This document shows, one piece after another, positions 10,512 through 22,487 of a DNA stretch of 64,000 bases; positions within the stretch are counted from its first letter, which is position 1; every line of letters starts with the position of its first letter. Made by a program: the position numbers and the translations under genes. The notes beneath the pieces were generated by a model, which saw nothing but the letters and a program-made list of their open reading frames with translations, was not told the DNA's origin and made no database searches. The stretch is from Poa pratensis. Lineage: Eukaryota; Streptophyta; Magnoliopsida; Poales; Poaceae. The stretch spans positions 6,161,597 through 6,225,596 of the forward strand of contig CAMZMU010000049.1 in NCBI GenBank assembly GCA_947311845.1, read 5' to 3'.

Positions 10512-11195
10512 TTTTGAGCAAATACCAAATATATTAAACCAGCAAATAGTACATGATTACATCGATTACAAAAACAATACTAAAAGAGACGAGCAAATTT
10601 TTGAGATCTTCAAACCCTTTCTTCTTCCATGACACAATCTTGTACTTTTCTGAAGGCAGCCGTAGATCAACGATGAATACACCAAACAACAGACCTGTGA
10701 ATACCAACGAAGGTTCTCCCCTTTTAATTTTGAGCCGCAATGCCAAGGCTTTGTGCACGCATACAACCATTAAATTAATCAAGCAACATCGGCAAGAGCA
10801 CCACCACTAATATTCCAGGGAAAAATAACCAAACAACTTTGTCGACGTCGTTGGGAGCCGAGAGAACGAATTACCATTGCCGAGGACGTAGTAGCCGGGA
10901 CAGATATTGCAAGGACAATCCTCCTCGCGGCAACCATGAGAAATAATCCAAGATTGATCTGGCAAAGCAAGATCTGAAGAACCATACCTAGACAAACTTA
11001 ATCTTCCAAAACCACCGTTGATGTCGGGAAGGAGATCTCGCCGTCGAACGAAAGCCGGAAGATTGTTTATTGTAGAAGATATCATCTCCATTGATGAAGA
11101 CGACGACAACCAAAACCCTAGATTGAAACACTACTTTTATTAAAAACTCTACTCATAGATCGGATTCTCCACCCCTCCCGACGCCGGCAATCTTA
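10512..11195 (-). mobile_element. Candidate retroposed element or short gene of unknown family
   Basis: The boundary at 10512 coincides with a T run, which is a short A tail on the minus strand. On that strand an upstream frame of 100 codons (11109-10807, MSSSSSMEMISSTIN, with a cysteine cluster CREEDCPCNIC) is followed by a frame of 82 codons (10782-10534). It begins in a GC-rich stretch (GCCGGCGTCGGGAGGGG) with an AAAACCCTAG motif shortly before the ATG, as plant 5' leaders often have. No target duplication was found. Function unknown. Confidence 0.3.
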
Positions 11196-12346
11196 AGAAA
11201 TTTACTCTTGCAGAAAGAGTGAGACCCTTGGATTCGACGCATTGACAATGCATGATTGAGTATGCTTAGGGTAGGATGCCACTCTCATCAACAAGAAAGA
11301 TGACCAACTTGGAGGCGACAAGGATCTTTTGATGAATTATATCACTATTCAGTAGCTGTTTTGGTGCAGTGGTGCTTGTTTTCTCATATTTTTGTAGGCT
11401 TTTGCCACTAAGCTTGATAATGTCCCCATGTTGTTGGCACTCGTAAGCGGGTGAATTGGTTATCTTGTAATGAACCTCTAATTTCTTGCAGCATCAGATA
11501 TGTGCTCTGTTGTTTCTGTAGACAGGACCTTAGTCTTGCCATTTAAAAAACTCTAGAGTTTGCTCTCCCAGCTCTTATACATTCTTTAAATCCATCTCAA
11601 AGGATGTACCACTGTTGAGCAGATGATGAGAGCATGTCGAGAGTTTAGTGGTTAGTGCTGCCTGTCAAGTGCTGATGTTACTGCAGTTATTGTTTAGCAA
11701 GCAATGTTGCGGAAGAGCATAGCATGCAAACTGAATATTTAGCCTTAAGTTTAGGGAACTACAGGATATGGGGCTGCATGGCTGCTTGAAGATCTGATAC
11801 AGCAGGTCCACAAAAATTTCAAATTTTGTTGCATATTTTTGGCCTACAATCGACTTCAGATTCTCCTCTCGTCTAGCTAGTTTCTAACAGTATCGTACAG
11901 TCGAACTTATGCATAACAGAGAATGTAGGATCCCTTCAAGTTCTAAGATGAAAAATATCATTTACATAATAACCCGGGTAAATGATTAGAGTTTGGAATC
12001 TGGACCGGCTGAATACTAGCTGCTGCAGCAGCATGTAGCTGAAACTGAACCTGATCAACCTGAATTCGCTAGCAATTCCATAGTATTAAATTGTTAGGTT
12101 TCTCAAACCAAATTTTGCAGTATTCCATTGGCTTCTCAAATACACCACATATCAATGGCATGTGGGGGAATCTCCATAAAGCAACTTCAAACTTCCCAAG
12201 ATAACAGTGTGACTCATGGTTCGAAATTTGCAGTGGAAGCCAGAAAGTATGCATCTATGTCGTTCAGCTGCAGCCCAAACAAACAGGCACTAAACCTAGA
12301 TGGAGGATTAAGTTTAATAAAAAAAGATCTGAAGATTAGTGGCTCA

Positions 12347-12498
12347 AGATGAATACAGTGGAAGCATGGTTCTCTCTGCAAAACAAAGAAAATATCATGT
12401 TGTTCACAGGTCTGAACCCTCAGGGATATTTGAGGAATTTGGTTTCTGCACTGTATCGATGAAAGCATCCACATTTGATGCTAGAATTTTAATTTGCT
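12347..12498. repeat. Local direct duplication, copy 1
   Basis: Begins AGATGAATACAGTGGAAGC and ends AATTTGCT. It recurs with substitutions and small deletions at 12768-12906. Shared blocks include CATGGTTCTCTCT and TTCACAGGTCTGAACCCT. Confidence 0.75.
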
Positions 12499-12767
12499 AC
12501 AAAACTGTAGCACAACTTGCGTGGAGAGGAGGATAGCAAGTGCCATGACATATCTAGGAAGCAATAACAGAGGCCAGGTAACACGTAGTCACATACTGAC
12601 ATACAGGCCAGGTAACACATTTGGCGAATAGTACAAGCTTGTTTACCGCCACTTTGAGCGTTTGGCATTTATGGCATCACCAGGCAAAAGACTAAAGCAC
12701 ATGCACAAGTAAGTTGTTTCTTCAGTCATCGCAACAACGAATTTTCAGCAACGCGCTAACGTCTTAT

Positions 12768-12906
12768 AGATGAATACAACTGAAACATGGTTCTCTCTCA
12801 ATAACAAAGAAAATCCACGTGGTTCACAGGTCTGAACCCTGAAGAATTTGGTATATTCATCCTATCGGTGAAGGCATCCTCATCTGAAGCTAGAACTTTA
12901 ACTTGC
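12768..12906. repeat. Local direct duplication, copy 2
   Basis: Second copy of 12347-12498, same orientation, 421 bp further on and slightly shorter. The spacer includes a short internal repeat GCCAGGTAACAC at 12571 and 12608. Confidence 0.75.
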
Positions 12907-15107
12907 TGAAATTTTTTGAATCAACACTTCCCTCGTATAGAACCTGGTGAACTCAGCACATACGCATCGCCAATGGCCCATGGGACTTGAAGAGGATCTT
13001 CCCAAAAACAACAAATACTTCGTGATGATCGTAAGAGCAAGCAACGTTGCAATTCGTTCACATCTATAGAAATCAAGATAATATCCAATTATCCTTTCAG
13101 CAAGTTTCGCAAGTTGACGTCGCATTCAGTGGGTAGTTGAGGCCAGACATAGGATTGGATCTGCAGGAGTAAGTTGCTTCTGCATCATGGCAACAAACAA
13201 AGTACCTAGGTACCTGCACAGCAAGCAGTCTCATCAGCTGGGCCAATTTTGGCTGCCCCTGAAGGGCAGAAGACATTGCAAACAACATCTGCAAGTTCAA
13301 AAGAAATAAAAGAACAGTTTCTCCTGTCTCTATTTTTGCCAAATCTCAGTAGCAAGAATACATGATGCAATCAAAGGAACAATAAGCTGCCAGATGTGAA
13401 CGCAGTACTACCAAGCATACCAGTCATGTGTAGTGGTGTATTTGTGTATGACAGGGTATTTCACATAAATAATACGACCATGACAAGTAGAAGAAACATT
13501 TGGTTTATAGTAATACTTTTTTTTTGCAACTCACATACTTTATATATTACTCAACCAAAGTATATGAAAGATGCATATATTACTCAATCATTGTAATACT
13601 TTTGTATCAAGATGATTATTAGCAATTTAGGATTTAAATAACCTAGACAACGGGAGCCTGACATCAGGTATATAGGACTGGAAGTGTAAACATTCCAGTA
13701 ACTTTGTCTTCTCAGACGCAGATGTTGGCTCATTGATGTACTTAGATACAGTATATTGGAGAAACGATACGACTAAATGTCGTGACAAATTACATCGCTA
13801 GTAGGTTTCCCATCAGCACAAGAAAATGTGCAGATCCATGAGGAAATGGTTCAAAGTTCAAAAATTCTAAGAGAAAAACCAAGTGGGGCCTGGGAGATGG
13901 TCATCTAAGGCTTGATAAACAGAAGTAACTAAAGACTTCTCTCTCAAAACATTGTAATTGAGAAAGAATAGGAAAGGGGCAAAACGAACATGTTGCTTGA
14001 AGTTTACATCCTGTGTAACAATGCATCTTCTTTATCAATGCAAAGAACATTGATCCGTTCCTTTAGACACATATGCATCACAAATTATCAAGTCGCACAA
14101 GAAAACAATAAGCATATAGTAAAAGATAATGCTACATCACCTCTTCAAACAACAAAGCATTGATAGCAGATATGATAGCACAATTATCTCAATTGCCGTT
14201 TAGCAGTTCATCTTGATCATCCCCACCACCAATGGTGATTCCTTGTGAAAATAACAAGACAATAAACCAATGATAATCGAGGGCAAGAAAAAAACTGCTA
14301 AGAGACGGCCGCACTTAATTGAAGTGACCGACTGACCGTTATACTGTACATCTCACATTGTACAAATTACTACTACCTCCGGTCCGCATTAAGTGTCGCT
14401 GAGAAAAGCCTAGGATGTGATACAAGATTAAAATGATTCATCAAGACACTGTATACCTCCAAACGAAGGATATGACATTCGGTCATTTACTTTAGCAGGA
14501 AACATTAGAATTGTTTTTATATTAATCTGTTAATTGTCGTAAGTCCAGCAATTCATTTATATTTCAGTTTTGCATGCAGGTGAGAGCGAAGTCACCATAA
14601 TAATGTTTTTTTTTCCTATTTTCGGGGCAAGGAATGCAGACCAGAGAATTAAGAAACAAAGTTACCACGCCAAATCCCAGCATAACACGAAGCTCAAGCG
14701 ATTGACAAGGCAACGTCCAGACTACAGACATTAGAATCCAGTAGCTTAAACTGAAAGAGAAAAGAGTTCAGCATTGACAGTAGCTTAACTCGATTGCATT
14801 ATGTGACAGAAATGAAAGATAGACTCCTAGTCACTTTGGTTCCTTGTCAGCTAAATTACAGTATTATCCAACACCACAGAAAGGCAACAGGGGCAGAGCA
14901 ATTATAAACCAGTGTCAGTTATAGATATATTGTTCCTCAAGTGTATGTTTACTGGTAAGAAAAACCCTATTAATAGTGCTGTGTTGACTACATCTATAAG
15001 CAAAAAGTCTAGCAATAAACATAATCTAAATGTTTAGACCTAAATGTATAGCCCAATTGAACATCGAGAAATTGGTTCACTCATGTACAAATAAACTAGT
15101 TAATTAT

Positions 15108-16242
15108 TTAGTATGATATGGTTTGGAAAATTGAAGTGTACTGTGCGACATCGGACATAATGACAGTACCTGGAGCGTAGAAACTTGTGTAAGGAAATAG
15201 GTATCCACCGATCCCTTTCTCTGGCACCTTGTCAATCCTCATGGACTTGAGATGGATCATATAGACGCTAGGACCCATATCAATGAGGACTACATCAGCA
15301 TCTTCAGCGTAGCCAACTGGCGCCACTTCAACCATACAGTCCACCACTATTTCTGGCGCAAGAAGCTTCTCTAGATCAATGACCCTGCAATGTGTCCATG
15401 ATCCCACCCCATCATTGCTAGCTACCATTGACCACAAATGAAGGCAGAGTCCATCAACGTTGGCAAAACCAAGACCTCCATCCTCTGCCTTCATGATAAT
15501 AGTTTGCCAATGATATATATCGAGCGCGCCCAATGGTACATTCCCTATTAAATCCAGGCTATGCTTATCCCAATCAAACTCCATGATTCTATAGTCACTC
15601 AACAGCCAGTAGAGTTTGTTTCCGACAGGAACCTTGGGGACTGCCTGAGCTAATAAATTTGGCATTTGAATCGAAGAGATCTCACCCCAGACGCCGGTCT
15701 CAGACGAGTAGACGCAGGCTTGGGTGGTGAAATCAATATGGCTGCTGAACACGAACGCCACAAGGAACGGGCAGGAATGGCAGACGCCGCGGTCGGAGTG
15801 GCCAGCCGCGCAGAGAACCGCGCAATTGTGCACAGAGCGTCCCCGATGGGCCTCCGTGGGGAAGGGTAGGAGCGCTCGTCGCCGGTCATGACGTCCCAGA
15901 CGAGGAGCGGCTCGGCGCGGCAGGTGTCCAGGAGGACGCGGCCGTGGCGGCAGTCGTAGAGCCACCAGTCCTCGCCGGACGTCGTGCGGGAGAAAGGCGT
16001 GAAGCCGCCGGAGGTGGGTACAAAGAGCGGAGGATCCCGCGGGTTGAAGAAGCCGAGCACGGGAGGCGCGCCCCCCGTGGAACTCGCGGAAGCGGCGGAG
16101 GAAGCGGTCGTCATGGACGAGGCCGCGCCAGTGCTTGGACACGAAGGAGGCGCGGAGGAGTAGATGGGCTCTGGCGGGAGGCGCAGGAGGATCTCCACAA
16201 GGAGGTCATCCGGCAGGGGCGGCAAATCGGCGTTGCGGCCAT
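15108..16242 (-). pseudogene. F-box protein gene with frameshifts
   Basis: Minus strand. The F-box (LPPLPDDLLVEILLRLPPEP, about 16226-16167) is followed by SFVSKHWRGLVHDDRFLRRF, then VLGFFNPRDPPLFVPTSGGF and DGRVLL-type text (YDCRHGRVLLDTCRAEPLLV). Next come LCAAGHSDRGVCHSCPFLVA and a well-kept C-terminal part (VYSSETGVWGEISS, GNKLYWLLSDYRIMEFD, FANVDGLCLHLWSM) to a TAA-type end at 15108. This is a common grass F-box family lacking a named C-terminal repeat; it would recruit substrates to an SCF complex. Frame changes are needed near 16230, 16160 (base missing), 16075 (G/C run) and 15826. The first two of the inner pair compensate each other. The ATG at 16242 is the likely start. Pseudogene or uncorrected sequence errors. 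Confidence 0.8.
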
Positions 16243-16261
16243 CGCCGGCGAGCCCCTTTAA

Positions 16262-16509
16262 AAAAAAATTAAACGCGATTTAAAACGTTCACAAATTCCG
16301 AAAGAAAATTTCCGGTGTACATCTCCGCAACACATGTCTCACAAATGAATTGCGATTTTCACTAAACTTGAAATCTGGAAATTTGCGTATGATAATTCTT
16401 TTGAATTTCTAGATGAATGCAAAATTATTTTTTGAAACAGGAGATGTGCTCCGGAGCACACTTTTCATGAAAAAATTGGCAAGCACATAAGTCACTGCCA
16501 TTTTACACA
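16262..16509. other. Intergenic, upstream of the F-box gene
   Basis: AT-rich sequence with a run of A at 16261-16268. No gene seen. Confidence 0.4.
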
Positions 16510-16540
16510 CTAGTAATGGTTAACGTGCAATGCACGTGTT
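16510..16540 (-). mobile_element. Helitron 3' terminus
   Basis: On the minus strand a palindromic stem ACGTGCATTGCACGT (centre about 16530) is followed by TTAACCATTA and CTAG (16513-16510), then T. This is the hairpin plus CTAG layout of a Helitron 3' end. The matching TC start was not found; the body would extend to higher coordinates. Confidence 0.5.
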
Positions 16541-16792
16541 GAATAATATAATGTTTCTACATATAAGAAACTAACATAATTTGATTTCCAATTACTAAAG
16601 CCATGAAAATTGAGGTAGAAAAGTAAAACAACAAAAACATAGATTTCGTAGAATCTATCGATGCATAATAATTCAAGGACATGGTTCAAAAGAACTATCC
16701 GATGTCTACGTGCATCCATTCAGGCAGATGCGTCTGTCAAGCAACACAATGATCTTCTCCACCACCGTCTTCATAAATGAATGAATTGAACA

Positions 16793-16910
16793 TTTTTTTT
16801 TGAGGTTTAAGACGGTCGTATCCGTCATCCAATTAGATAGAATAGAGTGTTATGTACAGAGTTTCGAGCTAGGGAGAAAATCCCTTCAAAACAACAAAAA
16901 CTAGTCTCCA
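16793..16910 (-). mobile_element. Short poly-A retroposon, second copy
   Basis: The T run at 16793-16801 is an A tail on the minus strand. The adjoining minus-strand sequence (CTGTACATAACACTCTATTC, CTTAAACCTCAAAA) matches the element at 8743-8866. It includes the CCCTAGCTCGAAA block. The outer end near 16910 is estimated, and no target duplication was found. Confidence 0.6.
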
Positions 16911-18376
16911 GAATCTTGTGTGTGGGCGAAAGCCCGCACCGCCAACGCCTCCCGCACCAAAGCCGCCACCTCCAAAGGCGAGATTGCCACATTGCATAGG
17001 GTCATTTGGCTCCTCTCCTTCCCTCAACATTAACCTCAACTTAAACAGATATATGTCATAACAAAGCTCCGGGGTGTACATATACAGCAGGACATACCAA
17101 AAATGGACAACACAGTTTTTAAATTTCTCATTCATAAAACAACATGGAAGCAAATAACCGGGCCTGTTTTGCCATTGAACTATTGAAGAGAAATCAGATC
17201 AAGACAGCACATATGTACTTAGTCTGGCCAGGACAAAGGTATGAACAGATAAGTGTTTAACCAGAGTTGCATAATAGCAGATTGTGTATGAGTAATTAGA
17301 AATATGATCGCTGCTGCGGTATTCATCGAAGTTGTCTAGCTGCTGCGGTATCAAAATTATGTTCACCTACACAGTACATATAGTCGCATCAGACTATCAG
17401 ACATTCGCCGAACCCCTTGACCGGTCGCCGCGGCTGGATGGTAAGCACACTCGCAAATATACAAGCAATAAAAAGAACATAAAATTTTGAACTCTGAATC
17501 TTGATGAAACACAAAAGCTTAAAGAATAAGACCAGATTTGAGCGTTGCCATCAATTCCTCAAGTCTCCAATCACGTGGTCAGGTCAGACCCGGCGGCGTG
17601 CCCCGCGCACCGGAAGGGCGGCAATGGCTTGAGAACAATATAAAACCTCCATAATGGCAGTCACATGTTTCATACCAAGGTTCAGCATTCCTTTGAGGCT
17701 CTTCCACTCGCTTCTGCTTTGCTTCAATTCGCTACTGCATCACCATCTTATCCTGGAAAATATGATTCAATAAGACCAATACTGATCAGATGTTTTTTTA
17801 ACAGATACTGATCATAATATTGTAAGCTACAAAAAGCAATTGGATAACTGACAATACAATATTCTGTAACTCAAACAGAGGGAGAGAGTGATCCAGCAAG
17901 TTAAGAACATACAGTCTGCCAATTTATTTGGTAGACTTCCTAGCACATATTATGGTCTGCACTAAGAAGAGGCCGAGGCAGCAGTAAAGACATAACCTTG
18001 CATATGCGAGTCAATGATTTTCAGCAAACAAAGAGACTTAATACGGTAAGATTAGACAAGAGTAGCCCTGATCACTACCTTGACAAACCAATGGCACACC
18101 ATTCGGATTATTCATACTGAATATAGTACGGCACATAAAAGAGCATAATATACACACAGTTTCAGATATGTATTCTCCTATAAATTTCATTGATGGATAA
18201 TATAACGTGAAACAAAACATCAAGACTCTTTGAAAAAAAGACCTTAAGAATTCCTATAGGTGTAAGAAATTCTACATATCACAAGGCTTTATATGTTGGA
18301 AACCTCTTAGTTCATAACCAGACCACGAAACTGCTGAAGCTTCTGCATATATAACACGAACAAAATCAGAAAAAGA
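16911..18376 (-). other. Gene-like fragments of unknown identity and intergenic DNA
   Basis: A minus-strand frame ends with a glycine-rich tail (EEPNDPMQCGNLAFGGGG, then GFGAGGVGGAGF, about 17030-16915), preceded by a possible AG acceptor. Further up (17730-17640) a second stretch reads KQKRVEEP / WYETCDCHYGG after a CCAG/ acceptor. These look like exons of one decayed minus-strand gene, possibly starting in the GC-rich stretch at 18960-19300. No family was recognised and the rest is AT-rich. Confidence 0.25.
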
Positions 18377-18389
18377 GAGGAGCAGTATC

Positions 18390-18608
18390 TTTTTTTTTTA
18401 CGGAGGCCAGTGGGCGCTGCCTCATTATATTAAGAAGGGGCCGGGACAAATGCCGGTTTTGGATTACAGCGAGTTTTGCGTAAAGTAAAGGATATGTACA
18501 AAACTAAAAGAAACAGGAGCTACACAAGGAGTTGATGCGGCTTTGCTACACCAACACAAAAGAAGAGAAGAGAGTACGGGATTACTCTCCTTCGGGCCAC
18601 GACTTTTT
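18390..18608 (-). mobile_element. 5'-truncated LINE tail with target duplication
   Basis: A T run (18390-18399) marks the A tail on the minus strand. The 219-bp insert is flanked by a perfect 13-bp direct repeat GAGGAGCAGTATC (18377-18389 and 18609-18621). This is the signature of target-primed reverse transcription of a truncated non-LTR element. The insert has no coding content. It sits in one copy of a locally duplicated sequence (see 18677-18717). Confidence 0.88.
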
Positions 18609-18936
18609 GAGGAGCAGTATCATAGGAGATGAGCGATATATGCAGTGTATCCTAATACTGTGTATCCTAATCCATTTTATATAACACGAACCAAATCAGA
18701 AAAAGAGAGGAACAACATTACTGTGTATCCTAATCCATTTTATATATGAGCTTCAAAATGCATTTGATAAAAAGTTAGTAGATGATTTCCACAACAGAAC
18801 GAAAAGGTGGAGACAGATTTGCCGTTTACAATCACAGTTGAGACACAATCAAAGTTGAGACCGAACACCACTTGAGAAACAGAGATACTTGTAGCACAGA
18901 ATGAGCATTTTTTTTCTGTAAATTGATACACAAGAA

Positions 18937-19395
18937 TTAATTGAATGATTCCAAAAATAAGGCTGTACAGAATTCAATTGGAAGAGACACAATGTGGCAT
19001 TGTATCAAACAGTTGGTGGGCATGATCGCTAACCTGAAAGTATCCCCAAACCTGCATGTGAACGTACCGTCGGGATGGTCAGAGATGAAGGAGGCGGCGG
19101 CGAGCGGGCAGTGTGGAGGCGGCGTCCTGTCCCGGGCAGTGCGACGGCCACAGCGTCGAGCGGTCAGTACGGCCGTGGCGTCCCTGTCCCTGGCAGTGTG
19201 ACGGCGGCGACGTCCTCGTGCAAGCAATGAGGCGGCCGATGGCCTTCTCCCACGATCGGTGGCGTCGTCGTCCGGGCGGTGGCGTCGTTGTCCGGGCATG
19301 CGGAGGAGGAGCGCAGGCGGCGGCCGGCAGTTGCAGGGGAGAGCGCAGGCGGCGGTTGCAGGGGAGGGCGCAGGCGTCGGGGGATTTTTTTTAAT
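18937..19395 (-). other. GC-rich stretch, possible first exon of an unknown minus-strand gene
   Basis: A sharp GC-rich island with an arginine-rich minus-strand frame and a candidate donor (CCGACG/GTACGTTC at about 19068). The protein text is low in complexity and was not recognised. It could equally be a CpG-rich promoter. Confidence 0.25.
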
Positions 19396-19742
19396 TAGAT
19401 TAGATAGAAAAGAATCAATTAGCGTTTACACTGGGCTCAGCTGCTCCGCTCCGCCTTCGTTTAGCGCTAATCACGTCGCTTTTTAGGTGGTTGGATTAGG
19501 GTTGAACGAATAGGATTGTTGGATCTGCCACCTCTCTCTTTTTTTATATTAGTGGTGATGGTGATGATTTTTCACCCTATGTTTCTGGCGTTTGGAAGGC
19601 ATTTCTTTTTTTTAGGTACGTACAGCTAATCTGTGATCGCCGCACACATACAGTGTATGCTGATTGACAGCAGGTAATTACGAAGCAATCTACACAAACA
19701 GGCATTCACAAATCGCATTAACGCTCTTGCTCGGTGTACCAC
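19396..19742. other. Intergenic stretch before the LINE
   Basis: AT-rich sequence without a recognisable gene or terminal repeat. Confidence 0.4.
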
Positions 19743-19922
19743 ATCAGTTTTACTAGAGAAGGAGTCCCCTAGGGTTTCGACCTAGGGTTTTGCTGTCCTC
19801 CGGCGGTTGTCTGCCGTGAGTTCTCTGAAGTCTGGTGGCCCTTCCGGCCATCGATGGCCTCCCTCCTTCGGTTGGGGCAACCAGACGATAGGGTTTTGGC
19901 GGAAGTGATCTCGCGGAAACGA

Positions 19923-20861
19923 TGGGAGAACCTGGCAGTAGCTCTCGACCAGGAAACTCAGAAGATCCAGTGTTCTGCTAGAGCGCTTGCATCTGGAAGA
20001 AAACGAACTGGATGATCTGATCTGGGAGGAGGAAGTTGATTCTTCATCCGAGAAACCGAAGTGGCTGCGATCGCACGGGTCCTCACCGTAAATCTTTTGG
20101 CCAAGGTGCTCATGGCGGACATGAGGGCAGCGTGGAGTCCCGCACAGAAGGTAACTTGGAGAAGAATAAATCCCAATCTCTTTACAAATCAATTTCAATG
20201 CCTGGCTGATTGGAATAAGGGCGCTACATCAAGGCCCGTGGGAATTCGAGGGTTTGGAGCTCTCATTATTAAGGAGTACAATGGTTTTACCAATCCAGAA
20301 TCGATCAAGCTCAACAAGCTTCAGACTTGGTGTCAGATTCACAAACTTCCTGATGCGGTGTTAAAGAACGAAGCGTTTGTTAAAAATATGGCCAAGCGCA
20401 TTGGAGAGGTGGAGGAAATTCAATAACCCTCCCAAGCGGGTTTGTTGGGGAATTCATAAGGGTTACTGTGAAGCTTGATGTGGACAATAAACTCACACGA
20501 TTTGTAAGCTTCACTAGACAGGAAGACGGAGTTTTTTCAAGTCAAATACGAAAAGCTCCCAACCTTTTGCTTTGCTTGTGGCAAGTTAGGTCACTGGCAT
20601 CAAGAATGCGGCTCAGGTGAATTCGATGAAGATAAGCTGGAATGGGGAACTTTCATACTGGCCCCTCGTAGGGGAAGGGGCGGTGGTCGCTTCTCAGGTC
20701 AACATCGTGATGATACTCGAGGAGGAGCCTATGATCAGAGATATTGTCGAGGACGTGGTAGATTTGGTAGAGGCGATGGTGGAGGCAGAAGTTATCCTAA
20801 TGATGGAAATAACCATGGAAAAGATAATGACGGCGATCACCATTCTGTAAGCTGGAGATGA
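19923..20861 (+). pseudogene. LINE ORF1 (DUF4283-like, CCHC zinc knuckle)
   Basis: From the ATG at 19923 (MGEPGSSSRPGN) the frame breaks early and continues in others. Blocks are LTVNLLAKVLMADMRAAW, INPNLFTNQFQCLADWNK, then FVGEFIRVTVKLDVDNKLTR and KLPTFCFACGKLGHWHQECG. The last is a CX2CX4HX4C zinc knuckle (about 20563-20605), followed by a glycine/arginine-rich tail (RRGRGGGRFSG, GRGRFGRGDGGG). This is the nucleic-acid-binding ORF1 product of plant LINEs, which coats the RNA. At least three frame changes and a stop after EVEEIQ make it non-functional. Confidence 0.8.
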
Positions 20862-20939
20862 ATAGCAGAGATGTTCAAAATTCTGGTCTTACTGCCACTC
20901 TTTCACAAGGTGCGTCCGCGGCGGCCGACAAAATTTCTA

Positions 20940-22482
20940 ACTTAGACATGGTCGATTCGGTCCAGCAATGCAAAAAACGCCTGGCTTTGGACTGATCCCT
21001 TCGGCAGGTAACCTAGCTATGGTTGTGTTGGAGAATTCCACGGCCTTAAGATGGATTTCAAAATAGTAAATGCTAGCAATGGGAGATCAGGTGGTGTTAT
21101 TTATTTTGGAAGAAGGAGATTGTTATCCAACAATTGTTCTCGGCCCCAAAATATAGATGTTCGAGTTGTTGAAAACGCTGGGAAGTTTGGAGACTAACAG
21201 GTATTTACGGAGAACCTAGGTGGAGGGACAAATATAAAACGTGGGACAAGATGAGGGAACAGAAGGAAATTATAATATCCCATGGATTCTTATTGGTGAT
21301 TTCAATGAAATTCTTTTCTCGCATGAGAAGGAAGGAGGTAACATGCGATCACAGGGCTACATGCAAGCTTTTCGAGATGCTCTGTATGACTGTGACCTAG
21401 AAGACCTGGGTTTTTCGGGGGATAAATTTACATGGAGAAGAGGCCGCATTAGGGAGAGATTAGATCGTGCTTTGCTAATAGTTCATGGAACACAATGCAT
21501 CCAGGCGCCATAGTCCAGCACCTGGACTTTGTACGATCTGATCATAGACCTATAATGGTTGATACTGAATATCAAGCTCAAACAAATTACTACCAGAGGA
21601 GACCTAGGAGATTTGAGGCAAAATGGCTGCGAGAAAAAGGTTTTACAGAGGTTGTGCAAAAAGCATGGGCCGCAGCTGCGGAAGCGGCGCCGTCGGTGGT
21701 GTTTTGGGCAAACTGGGCCACTTGCATGGATCGTTGCATGCATGGGATGCTTCGGTGCTTGGGAAACCTAAAAAACGACTGAAAAAGCTCAGCAGGAGTT
21801 CGAAGCGGCTATGACTGGTCCTATGACAGATGAAAATGATACTATTGCAAAAGAGAAGGTGGCACTTATTGAAATTTTGTTAGAACAAGAGGAAGTTCAT
21901 TGGATGCAACGCTCAAGAGCAAACTGGATGCAACTTGGCGACCAGAATTGGGCCTTTTTTCATAGCTTTGCGTCGGCTCGGCGTAAAAAGAACTTTATTA
22001 AAAAACTCAGAGGCAACAATGGCAACTGGGTGGAAGGTACGGACCAACTTAAACCTCTTGTTTATGAGTACTTCTCAAACTTATTCACCTCTGAAATAAA
22101 TGAAGTGGATCCGGCAATGATGGAGAAAATTCTGCCAAAGGTGACGGATGAAATGAATGTTAATTACTTGCCCCTTCACTTCAGATGAGGTTAGAAAGGC
22201 TGCTTTTAGTATTGGGGATTTTAAGCTCCTGGCCCGGATGGGCTGCACGCTATGTTCTATAAAAAGTTCTGGCACATTTGTGGGAAGGAGATAACCTAGG
22301 AAATTTTGCAAGCTTTGAATACCGGGGTCATACCTGAAGGCTGGAATGATACCACAGTTGTTTTGATCCCTAAAATTGATAACCCAGAGCTGGTCACGCA
22401 ATTCCGACCCATTAGTTTGTGTAATGTAATCTACAAGATCATCTCCAAGATGCTAGCGATTCGTTGAAGTGTATTTTACCTG
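20940..22482 (+). pseudogene. LINE ORF2, endonuclease and start of reverse transcriptase
   Basis: The endonuclease (EEP family, target-site nicking) shows SGGVI at about 21090, LTGIYGEPRWRDKY at about 21200, WILIGDFNEIL with Asp-Phe-Asn at 21287-21316 and FTWRRGRIRERLDR at 21428-21470. Linker text follows (WMQRSRANWMQLGDQNWAFF, FFH). The reverse transcriptase begins with [20 protein letters not shown] and [19 protein letters not shown] (22312-22460). Stops and frame changes occur near 21055, 21200, 21510, 22190 and 22466. It ends at the LTR element insertion. Confidence 0.85.
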
Positions 22483-22487
22483 AGGTT
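22483..22487. repeat. Target site duplication AGGTT (left)
   Basis: Five-base repeat matching 30651-30655, created by insertion of the LTR element. It falls inside the LINE reverse transcriptase codons for GluVal. Confidence 0.9.

Larger units (their letters stand above)
11196..15107. other. Long intergenic region with a local duplication
   Basis: About 3.9 kb without a supported gene. AT-rich with many short frames and no family motif. It holds a duplicated block (12347-12498 and 12768-12906) and a lone Stowaway-like end CTACCTCCGGTCCGCATTAAG at about 14374 following TA, without a matching second end. It lies downstream of the F-box gene at 15108 and may contain its 3' UTR. Confidence 0.5.
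19743..22487 (+). mobile_element. LINE, 5' half (5' UTR, ORF1, endonuclease, start of RT)
   Basis: A non-LTR retrotransposon on the plus strand that continues at 30651. The split is exact: the five bases AGGTT (22483-22487) are repeated at 30651-30655, and removing the inserted LTR element rejoins the reverse transcriptase frame as [12 protein letters not shown]. Without the insert the LINE would be about 5.3 kb, near the usual full length. The start near 19743 is estimated from the GC-rich 5' UTR with repeated CTAGGGTTT motifs. Confidence 0.9.

Noticed and set aside
14374..14480. Stowaway MITE at 14374
   Set aside because: Only one TIR-like end is visible; without a matching second end a full element cannot be claimed.
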